Shown: in pieces, positions 6,764 through 14,381 of the stretch
Layout: each line of letters opens with the position of its first letter
How positions within the stretch are numbered: the stretch's first letter is position 1
Assembly: GCF_900100015.1 (NCBI RefSeq)
Contig: NZ_FNDD01000030.1
Location: forward strand, 1-36,251
DNA from: Vibrio xiamenensis
GTDB taxonomy: Bacteria; Pseudomonadota; Gammaproteobacteria; Enterobacterales; Vibrionaceae
Reading direction: 5' to 3'
DNA length: 36,251 nt
The notes under the pieces: generated by a model
What the model was told of the DNA's origin: nothing
Databases searched by the model: none
The model's input: only the letters and a program-made list of their open reading frames with translations
Position numbers and translations under genes: made by a program

Positions 6764-8150
6764 GTCGCAACAGTTAGATGTGTTTATTGGTACAAAGACT
6801 AAAATTGGCCGTTTAATCCTTCCCATTGGCACAGAGACAGAGTTCTCATTCATTTACGAAGACGTTTGGAAAAGCGTTGGCTTTCCTATTTCTCCACATA
6901 TCCCATTCGATGGTCAGGCTACCCCGAGAAGCATAGAAAACTATCTCAGAAATCTCCTTCCAGAAGGAGAAGCCTTTGAGGAAATGATTCAAAGCACAAC
7001 CATATCCAAAAACAATACATTTGCATTGATTCATAAGATCGGTTCTGAAACATCTGGAGCGTTATCTTTTCGAGTGCCGGGCTCCGAACACTTGCAAACC
7101 AGCTTTAGGCCTGTACCTAGTGAGGAGCTAGTGGAAAGACTAGAAAGAAACCTCGCCCCATTAGTCTATTGGGATGGAAAGGTACGCCTATCGGTTGCAG
7201 GTGTTCAAAACAAACTAAATTTACTTAAGCGCGATGGTGAATGGGGATTTGGCGAAGGTACATTATGCTCGAACTACATTCTAAAATTTGAAAGTGGTAA
7301 GGCTCCATGTATCGCTGTAAATGAGTTCTTTTGCATGACACTTGCAAAGATAACAGGTCTGGATGTCGCTAACGTGGAACTTACGCGTATTGGGCAAAGC
7401 AGAACATTGATTGTAGAGCGCTTTGATCGCGACTATATCGAAGCTCGCGACGTCGTCCAGCGAAAACATATTATTGATGGGTGTCAGGCAACCGACTTAC
7501 CTCCTGGTTATAAATACGAACGTCAGAACGGTGATGAAGGAGATGGCGTGTACATGCGTGACGGTGTTTCTTTTCCCCGCTTAGTCAATGTAAAAACCAC
7601 AGATACCGTGAAAACGAACTTAAAACTCGCTCAATGGATGCTCTTCAATCTTGCAACTCAAAACTACGATGCTCATGGCAAAAACATCAGCTTCTTCGTC
7701 ACCCCAAAAGGGCTTGAACTGACTCCCTTTTATGACTTAGTCAATATCGAGGCCATTGCACGAGAAGGTACAAAACGTAATTCAGACAATGGGAAGTTAG
7801 GTCGAGATGCCAGCATCCCACGATTTTTTGCTATGTCGATTGGAAATTGGGAAAACGAAGATTTTCAAAATCCTCCAAAAGGCAACTTCCAAAATCCAAT
7901 CACAAGCTATGATTTAGCCGAATTTGGTGCCTTACTCGGTTATTCAGGAACAAGAATGGCAACTGTAATTGTAGAAACCGTTGGTGCTATAAAAAATGCG
8001 ATTAACGAAGCCTTAGCACTAACCGAAGCCCAAGATATCGATGATGATGAACGTCAACACATAACTCTATGTGTATCCCTCATTAGAGAACAGTGTCAAT
8101 ATTTGCTAGAGCAAGCCAGTAGCGTGCCTGAGATGAGCGAACTTCTCTAG
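6756..8150 (+). CDS. hipA: HipA-type serine/threonine kinase toxin
   Basis: The 464-residue product has the N-terminal 'Couple_hipA' region (LPEGEAFEEMIQ...GSETSGALSF), then the kinase core: SVAGVQNKLNLL (start of the ATP-binding domain), VERFDR, the catalytic loop YDAHGKNISFF (Asp and Asn of the HxDxHxxN type) and LTPFYDLVN (metal-binding Asp). In E. coli, HipA phosphorylates glutamyl-tRNA synthetase and causes persistence. The target here is unknown. All core motifs are intact, so the toxin should be active. ATG 6756 is chosen because GAGG lies upstream and it gives the usual 8 nt overlap with hipB; an ATG at 6738 would extend it by six residues. Confidence 0.93.
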   Translation: MNKSQQLDVFIGTKTKIGRLILPIGTETEFSFIYEDVWKSVGFPISPHIPFDGQATPRSIENYLRNLLPEGEAFEEMIQSTTISKNNTFALIHKIGSETSGALSFRVPGSEHLQTSFRPVPSEELVERLERNLAPLVYWDGKVRLSVAGVQNKLNLLKRDGEWGFGEGTLCSNYILKFESGKAPCIAVNEFFCMTLAKITGLDVANVELTRIGQSRTLIVERFDRDYIEARDVVQRKHIIDGCQATDLPPGYKYERQNGDEGDGVYMRDGVSFPRLVNVKTTDTVKTNLKLAQWMLFNLATQNYDAHGKNISFFVTPKGLELTPFYDLVNIEAIAREGTKRNSDNGKLGRDASIPRFFAMSIGNWENEDFQNPPKGNFQNPITSYDLAEFGALLGYSGTRMATVIVETVGAIKNAINEALALTEAQDIDDDERQHITLCVSLIREQCQYLLEQASSVPEMSELL

Positions 8151-8672
8151 CATACATGTACTAATTCAGACTGGCAGGAGATTCTTAATCGATTGCCAAC
8201 TCTGGTCTCAATATAACTACTGACTAATCAAGTTGAGCCTCCTAACAGTATCATTTATCAGGGCCAGGCGTTTAAACGGGTGCCCTATCTTACGCACCTG
8301 ATTGTCTATCAAGCTTGCATATTTCCTGATGAACAGTACTATTTAGGCTACAAATGACAATTTAGATGCGACTTTTATTGTCAACAGCTAACGCTGACGC
8401 ATCACCTCCTTTCCCGCGGCCAGGCTGCTCTAAAACCACTTCATCCCAACGACTGGGCTTTACACGTATCCGTGTGATTTCTCATATCAATTATTACGGA
8501 CCTTACTTGTCCACCACTTTTCCTACTCAAGGCTCACACTCAATATCTTATTGTTATGGAGTCTGAAACTCTAGGGCTAGAAACACCTTCAACGAGGCGA
8601 CGCCTATCGAGAACTTTCATTCTCACCCTTTGACCAGCTTACCGCTGATTTACTACATAGAAGGAATTCCCA
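8151..8672. other. Gene-poor spacer with a possible gene remnant
   Basis: No gene with a normal start is seen. A 46-codon open frame at 8217-8357 reads protein-like (IIYQGQAFKRVPYLTHLIVY, then PDEQYYLGYK, stop) but has no ATG/GTG/TTG, so it may be the tail of a decayed gene. A 66-codon ATG frame at 8366-8566 has no ribosome-binding site and a low-complexity composition, and I do not call it. The right end carries the first copy of the shared 18 bp leader. Confidence 0.4.
8649..8666 (+). promoter_or_regulatory. Shared 18 bp leader, copy 1
   Basis: TTTACTACATAGAAGGAA contains the AAGGA ribosome-binding site of the 8673 gene. Near-identical 18-mers precede the genes at 9451 and 10288. The conserved part reaches well beyond a ribosome-binding site, so a duplicated leader or a shared RNA/protein recognition site is likely. 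Confidence 0.7.
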
Positions 8673-9413
8673 ATGACCTATTCACTCATCCGTAAAAACG
8701 CAAAAAACCGAATCCAGAAATATTTGGAGAAGGCCACTTACATTACCCTGTCTGCACGTACCAGCGCCGTTGACGACTCTGTCGTTGTGCTAGATCCACA
8801 GCAACTGGAAATATCCGATGTACATCAATTCATGGAAAAGCACTATCGCGATTTAATCGTGCGATTGCATGTTGATGATGAAGGTAATGATGAATATTTG
8901 CGAATTTCTGATGGTCCTTATTACTTTTCAGATCGTGTATATGTCCACTTCACTCCAAAGCCTATCGAGAACATCCCAACTCAGGAAGTACGCGAAGAAA
9001 CAAAACCGCGTATGACATACGAGATGGTGCGCCAATATCTCGCTGATGGTTTTATCTCACCATTAAACCATGGTGCCAAAGCAACGCCGAAGATGGACGA
9101 TTTGGAAAAGAATATTGAGTCGATTGTGATTGAAATGGCAGAAGCAAAAGAACTCGATGTTTTAAGAAATTCACCCATCGACAAGAAGGAGTATGACAAA
9201 GCCGCTTGGCAAGCATTGAGCCGTATCCGAAGTTATGCAACAGAGGATTATGGTTACGAAAAAGTGTTCATGATTATTAACACTGAAGCCGGCACTTCAT
9301 ACAAGTATCGCCACGATATTAGCTTGAAGAGCCACGATCTCCACACCCAATGGTGTTCGTACCTCGATTATTATCGAAACAACACAGCACGGATAGGAGG
9401 TCTTCTCCATTGA
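8673..9413 (+). CDS. Unknown cytoplasmic protein
   Basis: The 246-residue product is charged and soluble, with no signal peptide or membrane segment. The N-terminus is basic (RKNAKNRIQKYLEKATYITL). The middle has an acidic beta-rich part (VVVLDPQQLEISDV...LRISDGPYYFSDRVYVHF) and the C-terminal half is helical. No family is recognised. The start is fixed by AAGGA in the shared leader, six bases before the ATG. It is the first of a same-strand series of small genes up to 10947 that resemble plasmid or phage accessory genes of unknown role. Confidence 0.8.
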   Translation: MTYSLIRKNAKNRIQKYLEKATYITLSARTSAVDDSVVVLDPQQLEISDVHQFMEKHYRDLIVRLHVDDEGNDEYLRISDGPYYFSDRVYVHFTPKPIENIPTQEVREETKPRMTYEMVRQYLADGFISPLNHGAKATPKMDDLEKNIESIVIEMAEAKELDVLRNSPIDKKEYDKAAWQALSRIRSYATEDYGYEKVFMIINTEAGTSYKYRHDISLKSHDLHTQWCSYLDYYRNNTARIGGLLH

Positions 9414-9429
9414 TGACTCGTCATCAATT

Positions 9430-9447
9430 TTTACTACACATAAGGAA
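9430..9447 (+). promoter_or_regulatory. Shared 18 bp leader, copy 2
   Basis: TTTACTACACATAAGGAA ends three bases before the ATG at 9451. It matches the leaders at 8649 and 10264 at nearly all positions; the differences are confined to the bases just before AAGGAA. Confidence 0.7.
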
Positions 9448-9450
9448 CCT

Positions 9451-9687
9451 ATGATTGAAATCTCACTACTCATCCACATAGTACTTCGGTACGTCAAAAA
9501 AGCAGTTCACTATTTCCGCTCGAAGAAAGGTAAAATCGGCGAACATCTTACCCAGCTTGGCACTGCAGCATATACAGGTTCATTTGTATTGTGCATTCAA
9601 GAAAGCAACGGTTTGACGTTTGATGTAATTAACCTATATTTTTGCGGTTTACTGGTAGCCAACCTTGGCGAACAGCTAAAGCGATAG
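9451..9687 (+). CDS. Small putative membrane protein
   Basis: The 78-residue product has hydrophobic stretches at about 3-13 and 57-72 (INLYFCGLLVANLG) and a moderately apolar central segment (GTAAYTGSFVLCI), separated by a basic block (RSKKGKIGEHL). One or two membrane passes are likely. The family is not recognised. The start is supported by AAGGAA in the shared leader. It sits 37 bases after the stop of the 8673 gene in the same orientation. Confidence 0.65.
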   Translation: MIEISLLIHIVLRYVKKAVHYFRSKKGKIGEHLTQLGTAAYTGSFVLCIQESNGLTFDVINLYFCGLLVANLGEQLKR

Positions 9688-9727
9688 TAGTATTACTGTA
9701 TGACGTACAAAGAAGATAGGAAATAAC

Positions 9728-9844
9728 ATGACTGGAGTATTACTACTTTGCGCAGGACCTGTTGCTCTCGGTTTGTTGGCATTATATGCCCCACAAATTG
9801 AGTCTTGGTGCGACCGTAAACTAGCCACCAGCAAGAAAGGCTAA
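9728..9844 (+). CDS. Very small membrane peptide (38 aa)
   Basis: The reading frame MTGVLLLCAGPVALGLLALY, then APQIESWCDRKLATSKKG, has AGGAAA five bases before its ATG and ends 28 bases before an intrinsic terminator. One hydrophobic helix (4-21) is followed by a basic tail, the layout of a single-pass small membrane protein. The predicted ribosome-binding site, same-strand spacing and terminator make it a likely real gene; the function is unknown. Confidence 0.55.
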   Translation: MTGVLLLCAGPVALGLLALYAPQIESWCDRKLATSKKG

Positions 9845-9871
9845 CACTCTACCTTTCTTATTTCCCTGTTA

Positions 9872-9911
9872 GGGCATATCACTGCCCTGCTGGGTTTGAT
9901 ATGCCCTTTTT
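9872..9911 (+). terminator. Intrinsic terminator after the small-peptide gene
   Basis: GGGCATATC (9872-9880) pairs with GATATGCCC (9898-9906) and is followed by TTTTT. The loop is 17 bases. It closes the 8673-9844 transcript. Confidence 0.8.
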
Positions 9912-9927
9912 AAAAAGGGCCAACACC

Positions 9928-10245
9928 ATGCAAACTAACTCTCGTGCATCCGCACACCCAACCCATCTTTTTCAACCGCTCAAACAACCGCTTTCCGAAG
10001 CGATCGTTGATAAGTTGTATCAAGACAACCCTTCGCTATCTTAGTTTCTATTCGAATGGAACGAGCATGTATTTGCCGGTACTGCAGAAGAAGCATTCGA
10101 TGAAATGTACGAAGGTGTAAATATCCTACGACTAGAGGCTATTGCCAAGAAACAGGCCTGCTCTGTCACCGCGCTAGAAGCTCAAGAAATCCTTTCTTGG
10201 ATTTCGGCAATCATGCAAGAACACCACAGCCGATACTTAGATTAG
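9928..10245 (+). pseudogene. Small unknown gene with in-frame amber codon
   Basis: From ATG 9928 the frame runs 38 codons (MQTNSRASAHPTHLFQPLKQ...DNPSLS), meets TAG at 10042-10044, then continues in frame for 66 codons (FLFEWNEHVFAGTAEEAFDE...IMQEHHSRYLD) to TAG at 10243. Both parts are protein-like, so a ~105-codon gene is interrupted by one amber codon. A CAG (Gln) to TAG change is the simplest explanation. No clear Shine-Dalgarno is seen before 9928 (the nearest AGGG is nine bases upstream). Readthrough or suppression cannot be excluded from sequence, but no suppressor tRNA is seen here. Confidence 0.6.
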
Positions 10246-10263
10246 TCGGCTCACTGACTGGCA

Positions 10264-10281
10264 TTTACTACATACAAGGAA
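10264..10281 (+). promoter_or_regulatory. Shared 18 bp leader, copy 3
   Basis: TTTACTACATACAAGGAA lies six bases before ATG 10288, the same spacing as copy 1. Copies 1 and 3 differ only at one position. Confidence 0.7.
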
Positions 10282-10287
10282 AACAAT

Positions 10288-10947
10288 ATGTCATATAAAC
10301 TGACCGCGTTTCACCACAGATACAGCAATATCCAGCAAGCGATTGCAGAGGATGCCCTATTCAACACAAATAATGCAATTGATGTGTTTGGTTCGGAATT
10401 TGTCTCGCTTTCCGAGATCATACAACTCAGCGATACCATTAAAATGTTGATGGCCGCATTGATTGAGGTAGAGACGAAAAACATCGGTGTGATTTGCACT
10501 ACATCGCGACAAGTCGAAGTGTATGTATCACTGGAACTACTAGCGCAATGTGGAGCTCACGACAAATACGATGGTTTTACGCTTTCAGAACTCTGTGACG
10601 CATTGTTAAACTGCGATCAGGGTGAATGTGAAAGTCTTGGCTATACCTCAAAAGCGGCCATGGGTAATGACTTGACTCCCCTTTCATTTACAAAATGTTG
10701 TGAGGATATCAAGCAATATGAGTCTGAGTTTATCGATGTATTTACTGCGCCTGTTGACGCACAAACATTGGAAACTGTCTCGCTACATGCTGCAAGAGAA
10801 GTCACTCAAAAGCTAATGAGTGATACCGGGTACAACACACCTATTGTTATTCCTGATGAAAGTTTCTCTATATGGGCCGGCGATGGCTCTGGAGAATGGG
10901 TACCAGCAATGATTTTTATCCGGAACGACCAAATTTTTAACGCGTAA
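10288..10947 (+). CDS. Unknown soluble protein
   Basis: The 219-residue product is acidic, with no signal peptide or membrane helix. It contains six cysteines, several clustered in the central part (CGAHDKYD, LCDALLNCDQGECESLG, KCCED), which could bind a metal, although no standard zinc-finger spacing is evident. The C-terminus contains a tryptophan-bearing block (FSIWAGDGSGEWVPAMIFI). The family is not recognised. The ATG is supported by AAGGA in the third shared leader. A strong terminator follows five bases after the stop. Confidence 0.8.
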   Translation: MSYKLTAFHHRYSNIQQAIAEDALFNTNNAIDVFGSEFVSLSEIIQLSDTIKMLMAALIEVETKNIGVICTTSRQVEVYVSLELLAQCGAHDKYDGFTLSELCDALLNCDQGECESLGYTSKAAMGNDLTPLSFTKCCEDIKQYESEFIDVFTAPVDAQTLETVSLHAAREVTQKLMSDTGYNTPIVIPDESFSIWAGDGSGEWVPAMIFIRNDQIFNA

Positions 10948-10952
10948 TATCT

Positions 10953-10984
10953 AAAAGCCCTCCGAAATGGAGGGCTTTTTTTAT
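10953..10984 (+). terminator. Intrinsic terminator of the 10288 gene
   Basis: AAAAGCCCTCC, loop GAAAT, GGAGGGCTTTTTTT. The symmetric A/T flanks could also serve the convergent minus-strand pair at 11010-11607. Confidence 0.92.
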
Positions 10985-11009
10985 ACATTGCGTAGGACAA
11001 AATTAGTTC

Positions 11010-11333
11010 TTAATTCCTGCCGTTACTTGGATTATTGAACTCATGATACCTGCGAACATAATTCTGGTAGTCCTGTTCTCTTTTGAAATCATCTGAAGAT
11101 CGTTTTGCGTTCTCACACATAATCTGGCGATCACGCTCAGTAAGAATGCGCTCAAAATACCCTTTTGAGAATCCATAAACTAGGGCGACTCCACCCCAGC
11201 CACAAAAGAAACTTAAATAAAAACCTTCAGCAAACAAAGCAAGAAATAAGAAACTAATCCCGATGGTAATACTCCATCTTGTTTCTGCGCTTATTGGCCT
11301 TTGGGGTTGTCTGCCATAGTGACTACCTTTCAA
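11010..11333 (-). CDS. Small membrane protein, unknown
   Basis: The 107-residue product has two hydrophobic helices at about 20-36 (WSITIGISFLFLALFAE) and 38-55 (FYLSFFCGWGGVALVYGF), then a charged C-terminal helix ending in NNPSNGRN. It begins with TTG at 11333, four bases after the stop of the 11338 gene. No downstream ATG precedes the membrane helices, so the TTG start is favoured. The family is not recognised. The two genes form one minus-strand unit ending at the terminator near 10953-10984. Confidence 0.55.
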   Translation of the reverse strand: MKGSHYGRQPQRPISAETRWSITIGISFLFLALFAEGFYLSFFCGWGGVALVYGFSKGYFERILTERDRQIMCENAKRSSDDFKREQDYQNYVRRYHEFNNPSNGRN

Positions 11334-11337
11334 TACT

Positions 11338-11607
11338 CTACCAAATTGACGATGGTCGATTTACTCTCACAAACTGCTTAATATCGCTCACCTTAAATGC
11401 TTTTACAGTGTCGTACACCTTTGAAATTTCCGCAGCAACTTCTATATAAGGAGCGCCAATTACTGTTAGCTTTGTTGCGGTATCGTAGGTTGGTAGTTTG
11501 GTATGGAACCTTTGATTGAATGACCAAATGCTCATGAACTCCTGTCCATCTGCCGACAAGTAATGCCCATTATCCATACGTTTAAATCCTGACGCCTTCA
11601 ATTCCAT
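11338..11607 (-). CDS. Small unknown protein
   Basis: The 89-residue product has an N-terminus (MELKASGFKRMDNGHYLSAD) that looks like a compact beta domain, followed by a helical C-terminus. There is no signal peptide or membrane segment. AGGAAAAAGTAACTATG supplies a Shine-Dalgarno on the minus strand. The gene leads the two-gene unit with the membrane protein at 11010. It is divergent from hns across an AT-rich region that may be H-NS-bound, so it could be silenced by H-NS. Confidence 0.6.
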   Translation of the reverse strand: MELKASGFKRMDNGHYLSADGQEFMSIWSFNQRFHTKLPTYDTATKLTVIGAPYIEVAAEISKVYDTVKAFKVSDIKQFVRVNRPSSIW

Positions 11608-11961
11608 AGTTACTTTTTCCTACTTTCAATCAAAATTTATGAACCTTAAGATTAGCAATTTCAATAAATAAGGAAAAATCACATGTTTATATTGTTTCAA
11701 ACAACCTATAAATATGGTGATTATTTATAAGTTAGCTTGCCGAATAAGAAACATTTGATTACTATTTTTAATAATTGATAACAGAGATCTATATGTTAAA
11801 TTATTTCTATTCTTTTGATACTTAGTAAACACATCAAACTTAATACACTTAATTGCATCTAACTAATATTTATCTGGAAATAAATTTTTTCTTTGCTATA
11901 AATTATATCTTTCGAACACATTATTAATTTTATTTCGATTTTTCATCGAGTGAGACATACC
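11608..11961. promoter_or_regulatory. AT-rich divergent control region upstream of hns
   Basis: The 354-base spacer is the most AT-rich part of this region, with runs such as AAATTATTTCTATTC and AATAAATTTTTTC and a TATAAATTATATC block near 11896. It contains no gene. Such DNA is the usual binding substrate of H-NS, and hns genes are commonly autorepressed this way, so it probably holds the hns promoter under autoregulation. Confidence 0.5.
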
Positions 11962-12369
11962 ATGACTGAATTAGCTAAAACTCTGTTAAACCTACGTAGC
12001 CTACGTGCTTTTGCTCGTGATTTGACTCTTGAACAATTAGAAGAAGCATATTCTCGCTTTACTACCGTGATTGAAGAGCGCCGTGAAGAGCAGGAAAAAA
12101 TCGACGCACAAGAAGCAGAGCGCAATAGTAAGCTTGAAGCAATCGCTAAAGATATCGCAGAACAAGGTGTCGATGTTGAAGAGCTGATTGCGGCGCTAAG
12201 CAACAAATCTACTTCTAAGAGCAAAGCTAAGCGCGAACCACGCCCTGCTAAATACAAATATACTGATGCAGATGGGGTTGAGAAGAAATGGACCGGGCAA
12301 GGCCGTACTCCTTCAGCAATTCAAACAGCGTTAGATAATGGCGCCAAAATCGACGATTTCTTGATTTAA
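11962..12369 (+). CDS. hns: H-NS family nucleoid protein
   Basis: The 135-residue product has the N-terminal oligomerisation helix MTELAKTLLNLRSLRAFARD, a coiled coil to ~60, a flexible lysine/serine linker (NKSTSKSKAKREPR) and the C-terminal DNA-binding domain with YKYTDADGVEKKWTGQGRTP and DDFLI. The WTGQGRTP loop is the AT-hook-like minor-groove motif of H-NS. Plasmid H-NS proteins act as stealth factors that silence AT-rich plasmid genes and spare the host H-NS pool. ATG 11962 is preferred over an in-frame GTG at 11950. It matches vibrio chromosomal H-NS in length and architecture. Confidence 0.95.
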   Translation: MTELAKTLLNLRSLRAFARDLTLEQLEEAYSRFTTVIEERREEQEKIDAQEAERNSKLEAIAKDIAEQGVDVEELIAALSNKSTSKSKAKREPRPAKYKYTDADGVEKKWTGQGRTPSAIQTALDNGAKIDDFLI

Positions 12370-12375
12370 CACCAT

Positions 12376-12402
12376 AAAGGCAGTCTAAAGACTGCCTTTT
12401 TA
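12376..12402 (+). terminator. Intrinsic terminator of hns
   Basis: AAAGGCAGTCT, loop AA, AGACTGCCTTTTT forms a strong stem with T-tract, starting six bases after the stop codon. Confidence 0.93.
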
Positions 12403-12469
12403 ATACCCCAAGATCATCCTCAACTCAAAATTCTCATCGGCCTCCACCACAAACATACCACCTGAAACT

Positions 12470-12985
12470 TTGTATCCTGCTCAACCTTGGTTATTATTAG
12501 CCAAATTTAGTCAGTCGTTTGAACTCAAAGAAGCTTATTTTCGTTGGTCGAACGCGTTTACACTGAGGTTTTCCTTGTTCAATATTTTTTCCCCTAAGAC
12601 AAATACCGATATTCTGGCTGAACTGGTCCAAGACTTACATCCAGGGCCAGTCATTATCGGAATTATTGGGGCGCCAGGTTCTGGAAAATCAGTGTTGGCA
12701 AACGAACTCGTTCAACGAGGGAATAACGCAACTTTGGTGAATGGCGCCGAACTGGATTCAATACTAAAGCATGCCGAATCACCGCAAACTTACGTCATTG
12801 ACCACTTATTTGATCTAGGACTGGATACCGCAAAATTGATGATAAGTTTGGCAGAATCTAACTCTGGTAACTTGTTCGTGTTCATGTGCCAAAGCCGTTT
12901 AGATTTTACGCAAGAAGTACTCGCTGAGCTCTCCGCTGTTAAGTGGGTCAAATTCAGTAAGGGAAAATTACTACCAAACTTTTGA
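12470..12985 (+). CDS. P-loop NTPase-like protein, possibly truncated
   Basis: The 171 residues contain a clear Walker A, IIGIIGAPGSGKSVLANELV, at about 61-80, and a strand ending in VID that could be Walker B (TYVIDHLF). The C-terminal part has another strand with NLFVFMCQSRLDF, a plausible sensor region. The protein is short for an AAA or coupling ATPase. The only early start is TTG 12470 with no Shine-Dalgarno, and the frame stays open back to 12404, right after the hns terminator. The true N-terminus may therefore have been lost when hns or its terminator was joined here. The function is unknown. Confidence 0.5.
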   Translation: MYPAQPWLLLAKFSQSFELKEAYFRWSNAFTLRFSLFNIFSPKTNTDILAELVQDLHPGPVIIGIIGAPGSGKSVLANELVQRGNNATLVNGAELDSILKHAESPQTYVIDHLFDLGLDTAKLMISLAESNSGNLFVFMCQSRLDFTQEVLAELSAVKWVKFSKGKLLPNF

Positions 12986-13164
12986 CAGAATCATCGCACT
13001 GCATGCACGTTTTTTCTAAATCGAGCAGACCAAAGTTAGAACGTGTTAGATTACGTAATGCCCAGCTCACTTAAAAAATTACCATATAATATTATTTTTC
13101 ATTTCAAACATATTGAGTTTGATCGATGTGGCGGCTAGCCAGTCACCACACCTAGATCGTCCAA

Positions 13165-13530
13165 TCAGGGATAAAACGAATACAAACAGTAATTTTCAAG
13201 CTGTTTTACAATGCTCTGTTTCGTAGAAAGCATCAATAAAATCTCAAGCGTAACCGAACCATCGGGGTTATCAACTACATCATAGATGAATCGAATATCA
13301 TCAAAAATGGCATGGCGTAGATTGAGCATGCCAAAAGGGATTAACTCTGGAATACGCGCATAAGAAAGGGGTTGTTCGCTGACTTGCCCCCGAAAGTCGT
13401 TCAATGCACTACCGATACGCTGCTTAATGTCAGCTTTATCAGTCCATTGTGACTTAAAATCAATGTATTGCCCCATAGTTTGATTAAACGTACGAGCAAA
13501 AATAATCTGTTTTACTGTTACTGCATTCAT
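13165..13530 (-). CDS. RelE/ParE-superfamily toxin-like protein
   Basis: The 121-residue product lies downstream of a Phd/YefM-type antitoxin with a 22-base gap, the usual antitoxin-first order. The C-terminal pattern (RFIYDVVDNPDGSVTLEILL, then LSTKQSIVKQLENYCLYSF) resembles the beta-sheet end of the RelE/ParE fold. ParE-type toxins poison gyrase and RelE-types cut mRNA, and the sequence does not decide between them. It is somewhat longer than the common 90-100 residues. A dyad (TGTGG...GGCTAGCC...CCACA, about 13127-13150) follows the stop and may aid termination, though it lacks a T-tract. Confidence 0.7.
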   Translation of the reverse strand: MNAVTVKQIIFARTFNQTMGQYIDFKSQWTDKADIKQRIGSALNDFRGQVSEQPLSYARIPELIPFGMLNLRHAIFDDIRFIYDVVDNPDGSVTLEILLMLSTKQSIVKQLENYCLYSFYP

Positions 13531-13552
13531 TTAGGCAAAGCCCTCTATCAAT

Positions 13553-13813
13553 TTAGTAGTCTGACAGAAAAGCCTCAACGTCCTCGATGGTTTGTGGGTT
13601 CGTCTTAATCGACTGCTTACCCATTGCGATCAACTTCATCAATGCCATAGCTTCATCGCGTTTCACCTTATCTTCATAAGATTCCACAACGTACTTTGGC
13701 AAACCGTTTTGGGTGATCACCATCGGTTCATCAAGAGGCAATTCTGCCGCGTGTTTCTTCAAATAGCTCACCGTTTGGGTATTGGTGATAGTGTCATTTA
13801 GTTTCATATGCAT
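13553..13813 (-). CDS. Phd/YefM-type antitoxin
   Basis: The 86-residue product is MHMKLNDTITNTQTVSYLKK...LPLDEPMVITQNGLPKYVVE. The Phd/YefM signature is the PMVITQNGKP-like hairpin followed by a helix and a C-terminal toxin-binding tail (EDVEAFLSDY). It represses its own operon and neutralises the downstream toxin. ATG 13813 is chosen because GACGGG lies a few bases upstream; the frame stays open further upstream into low-complexity lysine codons that are not typical of the family. The upstream -10-like TATTAT and the palindrome at 13921-13945 probably form the autoregulated promoter. Confidence 0.85.
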   Translation of the reverse strand: MHMKLNDTITNTQTVSYLKKHAAELPLDEPMVITQNGLPKYVVESYEDKVKRDEAMALMKLIAMGKQSIKTNPQTIEDVEAFLSDY

Positions 13814-13920
13814 AAAACCCGTCTTTCTCTTAGATAAATAACTTATTGATTTCTTTTTCTTCTTATTCAAGTCCCGTTGTAGCGTCAGTTCTATAATACC
13901 AAAACAACACAACACAACAA

Positions 13921-13945
13921 GACTAAATATGAACTATATTTAGTC
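13921..13945. promoter_or_regulatory. Perfect 10 bp inverted repeat upstream of the antitoxin gene
   Basis: GACTAAATAT, spacer GAACT, ATATTTAGTC. It lies ~108 bases upstream of the antitoxin start and has no T-tract. It is a candidate operator, either for the toxin-antitoxin complex or another regulator. Confidence 0.55.
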
Positions 13946-14381
13946 CACATGCAAGTGCATTTTTTGAGCAATGGACTTTCCCAGTGCAAAAACGCTACCT
14001 ATATCCCTGCGTATGGACAAACGGGGTAATAAGCTTAGCGTACGTTTTCGTTCCATTGGGCTTTGAACCCGACTAAGCAACAAATGGTATCAGCGATAAA
14101 AAGCAACCTTCTTTGGTATGAGCCGAACGATACCGGATCTAAATAGAGACTGGAGGACAACGCGAGAAGATAGAAAGTTCGCTAACGCCTTTGACTTGTG
14201 CAAATTATTGATTAGAATGTGGTTTGGTTTTGTGGAAACCTGCCCATCCCATCGGCGAATACCTTTCGAGGACCACTAAATAACTCTTTGCTATTTAATT
14301 ACAGACAAATATTTTTTGTATATTGATAGTCACAAAATTAGGGATGGATTTTGCTGATCATAGAAATACAAGGAATCCAAA
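13946..14381. other. Gene-free spacer before the 14382 gene
   Basis: No reading frame with a credible start is seen on either strand across 436 bases. Stop codons are frequent in all frames. The last ~90 bases are AT-rich (ACAAATATTTTTTGTATATTGATAG), which could hold the promoter of the 14382 gene. The rest shows no structure I can name. Confidence 0.4.

Noticed and set aside
8366..8566. 66-codon plus-strand open frame
   Set aside because: No ribosome-binding site, and the serine/threonine/proline-rich composition is unlike its neighbours.
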